Shown piece after piece: positions 32,474 through 39,066 of a stretch of 44,744 bases of DNA. Source of the DNA: a virus. The number at the start of each line of letters is the position of its first letter. Position 1 is the first letter of the stretch. Under the pieces are notes generated by a model, which saw nothing but the letters and a program-made list of their open reading frames with translations, was not told the origin of the DNA and did not search any database. The position numbers were made by a program, and so were the translations under genes. Location: the IMG/VR virus record IMGVR_UViG_3300025324_000016, positions 1-44,744 of that record. One strand, given 5' to 3'.

Positions 32474-32933
32474 AAACCTCCTTCACTTTTAAACGTTCAC
32501 CTGGGCAATTCATCTCGCAGGGCCAACTCGGTATCAGATTTATCCAATGCAGAAATTCGTCTTTACTGATAATATACCTATATTCATTTCTTATCTCCGC
32601 CTTGGGGTGGGCGCGGAGATAATTGATTAGAGTATGGGGATTATTTCCCCAAGCAATATTGCCCAACCTCATAATAGTGTAAGTCGGGAAATTCTCTTTG
32701 ACTAAAGTCTCCATGTAGCGTTTGTGGCGAGTATAAAGAGTATTATCATAAAAAATACTCAAGCTACTGAAGTAAACGATATGCTCGTCCCTCGGTTGAG
32801 ACATTAACAAATCCTCTTCGCGGGCATAAGCGTGGCGATGAATTTCCTGAGAGTTCGATACACCCGAAGCGAAAAATAGTAGATTCTTTCTTTGGGGCAG
32901 TACTTTTGCAATATCACCATGACCTATGACCAC
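32439..32933 (-). CDS. short NAD-dependent epimerase/dehydratase-like (SDR) protein
   Basis: A 164-residue protein. I chose GTG 32933 because TAGGAGA lies seven bases upstream; a TTG at 32957 would add eight residues and lacks a site. It starts with VIGHGDIAKVL, a shortened Rossmann loop, then YFSSLSIFYDN and YTRHKRYME, which matches the SDR catalytic Tyr-x3-Lys region, and MRLGNIAWG after it. Family members are usually near 300 residues, so this is a compact or truncated version. It may make or modify an activated sugar, or be non-catalytic. Confidence 0.65.
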   Translation of the reverse strand: MVIGHGDIAKVLPQRKNLLFFASGVSNSQEIHRHAYAREEDLLMSQPRDEHIVYFSSLSIFYDNTLYTRHKRYMETLVKENFPTYTIMRLGNIAWGNNPHTLINYLRAHPKAEIRNEYRYIISKDEFLHWINLIPSWPCEMNCPGERLKVKEVYERFVKPYRTS

Positions 32934-33877
32934 GTTGGTTCTCCTAACTTCGACCAATCCTTTTCCTGGTCGATTCTAATTTGCTCCTGCCAGTTGTCGG
33001 GCCACCCTGGTACCGGCCAGAATTTATCCATCAACCATTGGAAGCTGTGTATCCGCGCGGGGCTGTCCCATTTATCGTTGACCCAATAATCTATGGCGAA
33101 TAAACGACCTTTCTCCATGTCGGCCATGTGTCTAGCATATTGGGCCCGAGAGAAACCATAGCCCTTGCCTTTTTTACCTTTATGATAATGAGCGTACCAG
33201 GTCTTTTTATTAACCACCAGGCGTCCACCCGACAGCCAGACCTTCATGCCGATTTCCTGGGACTCGTGAGTAAAAGTGCCGTATTTTGAGGTCTCTAGGG
33301 GAAAAAGTAGTTTATCCCAATAGGCCTTGGTGGTGAACCAACATGACCCCTGCCAGCTCATAGTATCGTCTATCAAAATATGCTTGCGGTCATAGTGGCG
33401 CCAGCGCCATTCTCCGCCATGCAGCCCACAAGTACGGTCATAGGGGCGTTGGTAGGGGTAGTCTATCTGCATATAATCAATGGGCGGGCGACCATCTTCT
33501 AGCAGGGTCCAGCTGTCGGGCTCTAATCGAAATCGGCGGGGTATTACCACCCAGTTGTCTTGGCAATCGGCGGCCAATTTCAGGTCATATCCTTGGTCGA
33601 CCATGCAGTGTTCATCAATCTTCATAATGTACTTACCCCGGGCAATACTTACCCCGGCATTTATGGCTTCGCGCATACCCAGGTTATCGTGAATCGTCCC
33701 TTGATGGATGATAACAACCCTAGGGTCCTCCTTCAGGGGCGGATTAGGCCAATAACCATCAAGCACTACAATGACCTCAATCTCGCCGTCAGCTTTTTCT
33801 AATAAATCGTCAACCGTTTTTTGTAGGTATTGGTCGACTCTACTGGCGATAATAACACTCAAGCCCAGCGCAACCAC
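32924..33877 (-). CDS. glycosyltransferase family 2-like
   Basis: A 317-residue protein from GTG. GT-A layout: LSVIIASR at the start, EVIVVLDGYW (34-43), RVVIIHQG, REAINAGVSIARGKYIMKIDEH with DEH (88-90) replacing DxD, and later SWQGSCW and KVWLSGGRLVVNKKTW blocks shared with the N-terminal half of the two-domain enzyme at 27506-29176. It opens the glycosylation cluster and overlaps the preceding gene by 19 bases. Donor sugar unknown. Confidence 0.8.
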   Translation of the reverse strand: MVALGLSVIIASRVDQYLQKTVDDLLEKADGEIEVIVVLDGYWPNPPLKEDPRVVIIHQGTIHDNLGMREAINAGVSIARGKYIMKIDEHCMVDQGYDLKLAADCQDNWVVIPRRFRLEPDSWTLLEDGRPPIDYMQIDYPYQRPYDRTCGLHGGEWRWRHYDRKHILIDDTMSWQGSCWFTTKAYWDKLLFPLETSKYGTFTHESQEIGMKVWLSGGRLVVNKKTWYAHYHKGKKGKGYGFSRAQYARHMADMEKGRLFAIDYWVNDKWDSPARIHSFQWLMDKFWPVPGWPDNWQEQIRIDQEKDWSKLGEPTWS

Positions 33878-34131
33878 TTACGGAACTCCTCGGCATCAAA
33901 TACCAGATTTATTTCATCGTGTTTACTATTGCTCTCTAGATGGAGCAAGAACTTATTCTCACCAGGGATGTTCCAGTCCATCGTGACCGACTCGCCCTGG
34001 TTATAGTCCCGTAGCCGAGCATAACCTTGGTCGCGGACACTCATTAGGGCGAAACCTTTAGTGCGTTTAGTACGACGGTCAGCTTCCAAAATTTCCTTTT
34101 TTTCCTGTTGGCTTTTGGGAGCTTTACGCAT
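33859..34131 (-). CDS. hypothetical protein
   Basis: A 90-residue protein with a basic N-terminus (KAPKSQQEKKEILEADRRTKRTKG in two parts) and a beta-rich second half. It lies between an SPSA-repeat gene and the first glycosyltransferase, overlapping the latter. No family is recognised. Confidence 0.55.
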   Translation of the reverse strand: MRKAPKSQQEKKEILEADRRTKRTKGFALMSVRDQGYARLRDYNQGESVTMDWNIPGENKFLLHLESNSKHDEINLVFDAEEFRKWLRWA

Positions 34132-34186
34132 ATTAAATTAATTTTAACACAAAAAGGTTCCAGAATTACAACAAAGTTTCAGCCGG

Positions 34187-35608
34187 TTATAAACCGACAC
34201 CAAGCATAGTCCGCCACTGAGGCGTCTGCCCGGCGGCGCTAGGGGAAGCCGAGGATGATGGGGACAGACTAGCGCTGAGGCTACTTGATGGGCTTAAACT
34301 ACTACTAGGTGAAATTGATGGGGAGATACTACTTGATGGGCTAACACTTGCCGAGGGCGAGATGCTAGGGCTGGTCGAGGCGCTGGGACTTGTGGATGCT
34401 GAGACCGAAGCCGAAGGGGACAGGGATGGACTAGTGGAACTTGACGGAGATAAGCTTGCCGAAGGGGAGATACTAGCAGAGATGGAAGCTGACGGTGACA
34501 AGGAAGCTGAGGGTGAAATTGAGGGCGATGAAGATGCCGATGGCGAGACAGAAGCCGAGGGCGAGATGGAGCTACCTTCTGACGGCGAAGCACTTGCACT
34601 AGGGGAAACGCTAACACTAGTTGAGGCGCTAGGCGATACAGATGCGGAGGGGCTGATTGATGGAGATTCTGAACTACTCGGTGAAACTGAAGCGCTGGGA
34701 GAGATGCTCGGACTCTCGGATGACGAAGGGCTTAAAGAACTGCTAGGGGAGAGGGAAGGGCTGCTTGACGAACTCGGGCTGGTTGAGGCTGAAGGAGAGA
34801 CGGACGAGGAGGGCGATATACTAGCTGAAATACTGCTACTGGGACTAACGCTGGCGCTAGGCGAGATTGATGGAGACCCGCTGGCGCTCGGACTGGTAGA
34901 AGCCGAGGGTGAAATACTTGGCGACTCGCTAGCACTTGGTGAAATCGAAGCTGAAGGAGAAATACTGGGTGAAACGCTGGCGCTGGGGCTTTCACTAGCA
35001 GATGGAGATACGCTGGCAGAGGGTGAGATGGATGGACTTACTGAGGCCGACGGACTCTCTGAGGCGGAAGGCGATATACTGGGGGACTCAGATGAGCTAG
35101 GGCTAACCGAGGGACTAGGAGCTACGACTAAAGCATAAATAGCATACATCCCATCAGCGTCTCCTACCGCACCCCCGCCGTAGGGGTCGTTTAGAGCGGT
35201 TTGAGATGCCAGTATATCTCTCCCCGCACCCCCAGAATCTGCACGGTCAACTCCACTGTTGCCACTGTGAGCGTCCATTTGTAAGCCGAGCCAATAAGCC
35301 GTACTGGCAGAAATTGCCCAGTCAACTGTTACACGTACCCATCCACCCGCAGTGTCTGAGTTGGTGTCATCAACAAAAAGCCTAACATCTGCTACGCCAG
35401 CAGTATCAGAATATAAAGCTACTTCAAAATTAGCACTATTAGTTCCAGCAGCACGATACCAACCTATCTCGGTTATACTTGTAGCCCCAGCAGGGCTGGT
35501 ATCTTTTGTAACTACAGACGAGCCATCAAAAGTAGTGCTTGTTCCAGCAGGGTCTTCTGTAGGTGCAACGGTTACAAAGCCCGAGTTGGTTCCAAGAGTT
35601 AAAGCCAC
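34187..35608 (-). CDS. virion surface protein: N-terminal beta domain plus SPSA stalk
   Basis: A 473-residue protein. Residues ~1-160 make a beta-rich domain (ITEIGWYRAAG, FEVALYSDTAG, WLGLQMDAH), like small carbohydrate-binding or jelly-roll modules. Residues ~165-455 are S-x-S-P-S-A/S repeats. The last ~18 residues end in Leu/Gly. It is located directly before the glycosylation cluster, while another SPSA protein lies directly after it. It probably forms a fibre or decoration. Confidence 0.7.
   Translation of the reverse strand: MALTLGTNSGFVTVAPTEDPAGTSTTFDGSSVVTKDTSPAGATSITEIGWYRAAGTNSANFEVALYSDTAGVADVRLFVDDTNSDTAGGWVRVTVDWAISASTAYWLGLQMDAHSGNSGVDRADSGGAGRDILASQTALNDPYGGGAVGDADGMYAIYALVVAPSPSVSPSSSESPSISPSASESPSASVSPSISPSASVSPSASESPSASVSPSISPSASISPSASESPSISPSASTSPSASGSPSISPSASVSPSSSISASISPSSSVSPSASTSPSSSSSPSLSPSSSLSPSSSESPSISPSASVSPSSSESPSISPSASVSPSASTSVSVSPSASASPSEGSSISPSASVSPSASSSPSISPSASLSPSASISASISPSASLSPSSSTSPSLSPSASVSASTSPSASTSPSISPSASVSPSSSISPSISPSSSLSPSSSLSASLSPSSSASPSAAGQTPQWRTMLGVGL
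34244..35116 (-). repeat. SPSA hexapeptide repeat tract 4
   Basis: About 290 residues of S-x-S-P-S-A units. This tract uses Glu and Thr at the variable positions more than the others and more SPSSS variants, so it has diverged separately. Confidence 0.9.
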
Positions 35609-35618
35609 GCTGTACTAC

Positions 35619-35918
35619 CTAGCTTATAAAATAGCTTAGGTGTCCCTTGGCTGCTCCCCCAGTAGTGACGATAGACAAGTTATTACCGCGAGGTAACACG
35701 AAAACGGGCGATTCTGGTCTACCAGCTACGACGACTCCACCCTTAGCATCCACGGGTACGTCACCGGTTAGGTTTGAAAGACCCGCAAACTGATAGGTCC
35801 CAGTAGCACTTAGAACCAAAAAATAGCTAACTACCGTCACCGCTTCGCTGGCACTGACCGTGACAAGCGTAGTCGTTCCTGCGGAATCTTGATTTACGGC
35901 AACACTTTGGATAGTCAT
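35619..35918 (-). CDS. small beta-rich virion protein
   Basis: A 99-residue protein. ATG 35918 is chosen because AAGGGTAAAAATAAAT lies just before it; the frame is open to 35939. It is rich in Val, Thr, Ser and Gly with short strands, compatible with a decoration or spike base. It lies between head genes and the SPSA protein. Confidence 0.55.
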   Translation of the reverse strand: MTIQSVAVNQDSAGTTTLVTVSASEAVTVVSYFLVLSATGTYQFAGLSNLTGDVPVDAKGGVVVAGRPESPVFVLPRGNNLSIVTTGGAAKGHLSYFIS

Positions 35919-35950
35919 ATTTATTTTTACCCTTAACATTTATCATAATA

Positions 35951-35985
35951 CAACTAAGTCCCTGAATAATAAAGGAACTTAGTTG
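35951..35985. repeat. inverted repeat upstream of small virion gene
   Basis: CAACTAAGT (35951-35959) pairs with ACTTAGTTG (35977-35985). The right arm region includes 20 bases (35963-35982) repeated exactly at 9688-9707. Confidence 0.7.
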
Positions 35986-35988
35986 CGA

Positions 35989-36042
35989 GCGGTCAGTCAC
36001 CGTAAAGCGGTCAGTCACCGCAAAGCGGTCAGTCACCGCAGA
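35989..36042. repeat. three tandem 18-bp repeats
   Basis: Units at 35989-36006, 36007-36024 and 36025-36042, each GCGGTCAGTCACCG plus TAAA, CAAA or CAGA. Within each unit GCGGT and ACCGC are inverted, so each could fold or be a protein-binding site. They lie in the 130-base gap between two late genes. Confidence 0.9.
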
Positions 36043-36048
36043 CGAGAG

Positions 36049-36261
36049 CTATTCTGCTTTTAAGAGCTCTTGGAGCTCATCATAGGTCAGGTTAGCGTGT
36101 TCCGGATTATGTATATCCAAATCCTTGGGCGGAATCGCGGGTGATTCGACAACCGGCAGGTTAGGCAAAATTACATTTTTCCGGTTACGAGGGTCGTTAG
36201 GGTCGCGGTCAAGGTGGTGAACCACCCCTTCGGCGACTTCAATATGTCTTTCTTTAGCCAT
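36049..36261 (-). CDS. small hypothetical virion-region protein
   Basis: A 70-residue acidic protein with a Pro-rich middle (ILPNLPVVESPAIPP). It is encoded between the coat protein and tail-side genes, eight bases after the gene before it. It may be a head-completion or decoration protein; no family recognised. Confidence 0.6.
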   Translation of the reverse strand: MAKERHIEVAEGVVHHLDRDPNDPRNRKNVILPNLPVVESPAIPPKDLDIHNPEHANLTYDELQELLKAE

Positions 36262-36269
36262 AATGTCTC

Positions 36270-36461
36270 CTATACGTTAGCCCCGCCGGATACTTTAGCT
36301 ACCTGTGCTGCTGCGGGGGCAATCGTGGTAGCCGCGCCAGTAGTGGTGACGGCTTTCTCGGCGTAGATTACTGCTTGTTCGAGTTTGGAATCATTCGGGT
36401 AATCAGCGACAACAACGTTGACGGCGCTTGCCCGAAGTTCCAGTTCTGCTCTACTTGCCAT
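36270..36461 (-). CDS. small Ala/Val-rich head-region protein
   Basis: A 63-residue protein rich in Ala, Val and Thr, with a GGAGGCC-like ribosome site. The Ala-rich helix followed by a Gly-containing tail is seen in small decoration or assembly proteins next to coat genes. Function unassigned. Confidence 0.6.
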   Translation of the reverse strand: MASRAELELRASAVNVVVADYPNDSKLEQAVIYAEKAVTTTGAATTIAPAAAQVAKVSGGANV

Positions 36462-36501
36462 GGTGGCCTCCTTAATTTATTAGAATCTTCGATTTATTGG
36501 T

Positions 36502-36523
36502 GGGGCGGTTTGACCGCCGCCCC
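36502..36523 (-). terminator. GC-rich hairpin after coat gene
   Basis: GGGGCGG (36502-36508) pairs with CCGCC/GCCCC (36514-36523). It lies about 35 bases after the coat gene stop on the minus strand. It lacks a T-run, so it may protect the coat mRNA 3' end or act as a partial terminator. Confidence 0.5.
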
Positions 36524-36556
36524 TAACGGTCAGCTCAGATTAGACGCTAGGCGTCA

Positions 36557-37420
36557 TTAAGGAGCTGTAGTACGGGTCAGTTCGATAACCGAAGCTGCGC
36601 GTTCGACGCCTACTCCGTAGACGCATTGAACAGCGATTTTCCACGCTAACGAATCGACACTGTACTCGGCTTCGAATGTCGGCTTGAGCTGTTTAATCAG
36701 CACAATCGCACTCTTGTGGAAGAACAGATTGCGACCCGTTGTTGAGGTCGGAACATTACCCGAGTGGTAAATGTCCATCCCATATATCGAGCCGACTAGA
36801 CCATCAGAACCGTCAACGGCTTTGCCTTTCATACCGGTTTGGTCGTAAGCAACGTATTTGTTGACACCAAGTAGGTCGGACTTGGTATTGTGGCCGATAA
36901 CACCTCGGCGTTGGCCTTGTGGCGTATCTGCGTCATCGAAAGTACTAACGACGGATAGAATATCAGCGTCGTCAATGTTTGCGCCTCCAGTTACAGTCGA
37001 ACCAGCGGAAGCATAGAGCGCGTGCAAATCGGTGTCGATTTGACGGGCTAGTGATTCAGCCATTCGTTCCTGGAAAGCACTTCTTAGATTGAAATTTGAT
37101 TGGACTTTAGCGATATCCTCGATTTTGACCGCACTGTAGTAGTGCTTGTCAATAGAGTGCGCGATAGCCGTTCCATCGGGTGAATCGTAGGTTAGGTCCG
37201 TGCTGGCGCTTTTGGCGCGAGCGTTAACCCCTGCTACGAATGGTACACGGACTGTGTCTCCACCGCCTGCGGCAATACCGGAGCGGTCTAAGACTAGCTT
37301 TGCCATCTGAAGTTTAGCATCAAACGGCTGCTCGATTTCGCGCGTCCAGAGCTCTTTAACGTACTGAGCTGTCTGGGCAATCGCTAAGGTCACATTAGTA
37401 TTCAGCGTTGGAGCTGCCAT
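36557..37420 (-). CDS. major capsid protein
   Basis: A 287-residue protein with a long N-terminal helix region (TAQYVKELWTREI), a central ESLARQIDTDLHALYAS helix, and a C-terminal QCVYGVGVERAASVI segment typical of phage coat proteins with the HK97-like fold. It follows the scaffold-like gene and precedes small head genes. Its place between packaging genes and tail genes supports the call. The size is at the small end for this fold. Confidence 0.8.
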   Translation of the reverse strand: MAAPTLNTNVTLAIAQTAQYVKELWTREIEQPFDAKLQMAKLVLDRSGIAAGGGDTVRVPFVAGVNARAKSASTDLTYDSPDGTAIAHSIDKHYYSAVKIEDIAKVQSNFNLRSAFQERMAESLARQIDTDLHALYASAGSTVTGGANIDDADILSVVSTFDDADTPQGQRRGVIGHNTKSDLLGVNKYVAYDQTGMKGKAVDGSDGLVGSIYGMDIYHSGNVPTSTTGRNLFFHKSAIVLIKQLKPTFEAEYSVDSLAWKIAVQCVYGVGVERAASVIELTRTTAP

Positions 37421-37443
37421 AATATGAATCCTTGTTTAAGTTT

Positions 37444-38283
37444 CTATTTTGTGAGCGGAACAACAATTTTCAAGGCGGCATTAAGTTCTTCGTTGGACAT
37501 ATCTTTAGGCGCCTTGGACAAATCTAGGCCCTTCGCCGAGCTGCCATCTGGTCGTAGACCAGTTTCGGCCGCCTGCTTGGCGATATTTCTAGTCGAGCGG
37601 ACACTACGTTCCGCCATTAGAGCTTCTGCAAATTCCATTTGGGCTTCCACGAAATCGTAATAGCGAACATTGGGGTTCACCACCGATTCTGGGGCACCAC
37701 GGTCAGGATTGCCAGGAGAGTAACCGACAGTGTTTAGATAGAGCATATTCATAGCGTTGGCCCTCACCGGGTCAAAATCTGAACTGTTCTTATCTAAAAA
37801 GCTGTACTTTTGTTCTACTCTTGGCGCATCAACCTCTAGACGGGTGTGGAATTGGATGTTCTTAGCCATCTCCAATCCAGCGTTCCGTTCTCTATCACCA
37901 TACTGTTTTCGGTCTGCTTCGAGGGTCTTTACGACTTCCTCGTCAGCGTCCAACTCAGTACTGTAATCGATTTCGGGTTTTTGGGAAGGTTCATCGGCTT
38001 GTTTAGGCCGAGTCATATTCGTGATGAGTCGCTCGATTTTCAGGGGGTCCATCCCCCGTTCTTTAGCTTCTTTGACACGCTCCTGCTGGCGCGGCGTCAG
38101 CTCGGGTTCCTCGCTCTCTAGCTCTGGCTCCGGCGGTTCCGGCTCCTCGGCTTGTGGTTCTGCTGCGGGTTCCTCTACCGGAGGTTCAGCTTTTGGCTCT
38201 TCCTTCGGTTCTTCGGCGACAGGCGCCTCTGGTGTTACTTCTGCGGGAGCCTCAGGCTCCTCTTTCTTGGGCTTGTCGGCCAT
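37444..38283 (-). CDS. scaffolding protein
   Basis: A 279-residue protein. ATG 38283 is chosen for the AAAAGGACA site upstream; the frame is open to 38316. Residues 1-65 are almost entirely Pro/Glu/Ala/Lys, then comes a long charged helical region with an RERNAGLEMAKN segment, then a helical C-terminus. This acidic, helical composition and its place directly before the coat gene are typical of scaffolds that direct procapsid assembly. Transcription may start at the promoter at 38398-38427. Confidence 0.7.
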   Translation of the reverse strand: MADKPKKEEPEAPAEVTPEAPVAEEPKEEPKAEPPVEEPAAEPQAEEPEPPEPELESEEPELTPRQQERVKEAKERGMDPLKIERLITNMTRPKQADEPSQKPEIDYSTELDADEEVVKTLEADRKQYGDRERNAGLEMAKNIQFHTRLEVDAPRVEQKYSFLDKNSSDFDPVRANAMNMLYLNTVGYSPGNPDRGAPESVVNPNVRYYDFVEAQMEFAEALMAERSVRSTRNIAKQAAETGLRPDGSSAKGLDLSKAPKDMSNEELNAALKIVVPLTK

Positions 38284-38337
38284 ATTGTTTGTCCTTTTTT
38301 TACGCCCCTGATTCACGCAACGGGCGGCTTGCTTATT

Positions 38338-38384
38338 GGAACCTGTTTTGGTTCCTTATTTGTTTAACGTTCGTTCGTCGAACG
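38338..38384 (-). promoter_or_regulatory. two hairpins in the scaffold/coat leader
   Basis: GGAACC-TGTTTT-GGTTCC (38338-38355) and CGTTCG-TTCGT-CGAACG (38368-38384) are perfect inverted repeats between the promoter and the scaffold start. They could stabilise the mRNA or act in control of late expression. Confidence 0.55.
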
Positions 38385-38397
38385 GCGCGATACTTAT

Positions 38398-38427
38398 AAT
38401 ATATAGCTAAAGTCTGACTTTCGTCAA
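38398..38427 (-). promoter_or_regulatory. leftward promoter before scaffold and coat genes
   Basis: On the minus strand TTGACG (38427-38422), an 18-base spacer, then TATATT (38403-38398). It lies in the tail of the 88-residue gene and would give extra transcripts for scaffold and coat. Confidence 0.55.
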
Positions 38428-38673
38428 TACTGGTCGATTATTTTTAACACCAGTCAGCATCGTGTCAGTTGGTAGAAAATTAACCACATCACCTAATTGA
38501 GTTTCAGCGATTAACTTATTGCCTTCCTGACGCCAGCTCTTGACCTCGGCTTTTTCCATATTCTTAGCGATGTCCTCATCCTTAATGTGGACGTCGCGGG
38601 TCGGGAGCGGCACTCCCCACTCTTTAAACTGGTCGATTTCCTCGGGTGACATCTTTGACCGCTTCCTCGGCAT
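38407..38673 (-). CDS. small hypothetical head-region protein
   Basis: An 88-residue protein with a basic start (MPRKRSK), a helical middle and a beta-rich end. It overlaps the previous gene by 50 bases, unusual even for this genome. Its 3' end contains the -35 region of the scaffold promoter. No family is recognised. Confidence 0.55.
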   Translation of the reverse strand: MPRKRSKMSPEEIDQFKEWGVPLPTRDVHIKDEDIAKNMEKAEVKSWRQEGNKLIAETQLGDVVNFLPTDTMLTGVKNNRPVLTKVRL

Positions 38674-38962
38674 TAGCGTAAAAGTTCAGAACAGCTTGGA
38701 ACTCACCAATAACCAGATTAGCGACTACCCAGTTATGGTAGAGAACTTCAGGCGATTGGGTAGCTGCTGGGTCTCCGTTGGGCAGATGCCCTTGGAAGAA
38801 TTTAATCCTACCCTCTAGATATTCTTTGAGCTGTCGGAATTCCTTAGTCTTGGAATAACGAGCGGCATTTTTTTCTTCGGCTAATTGCGTTTCATCAATT
38901 TTTGTTTGTGGTATGTCAGTACCGAATGTTTCGCCGATGATGGCGTTGGCTGGTTCGGCCAT
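38624..38962 (-). CDS. small hypothetical head-region protein
   Basis: A 112-residue helical, charged protein with a TTAAGGAGG-like ribosome site. A helical hairpin around LKEYLEGRIKFFQGHL is visible. It follows the portal gene. A role in head assembly is inferred from position. Confidence 0.6.
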   Translation of the reverse strand: MAEPANAIIGETFGTDIPQTKIDETQLAEEKNAARYSKTKEFRQLKEYLEGRIKFFQGHLPNGDPAATQSPEVLYHNWVVANLVIGEFQAVLNFYANAEEAVKDVTRGNRPV

Positions 38963-39066
38963 TTTTCCTCCTTAATTTAACTTTCGGCTTGTTGGTAAAT
39001 CCATTGGTAGCATGATACATCTTCACCTGGGCGGCTGTCCAGTGTCTTCCCGAAGGTGAGACGTAA

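Noticed and set aside
34362-35138. Plus-strand open frame (258 codons) opposite SPSA tract 4
   Set aside because: Same antisense artefact of the repeat codons; no start signal and no sequence outside the tract.
35827-36036. Minus-strand frame starting in the 18-bp tandem repeats
   Set aside because: It reads the repeat as a short peptide repeat but then overlaps the supported gene at 35619-35918 in another frame, with no ribosome site.
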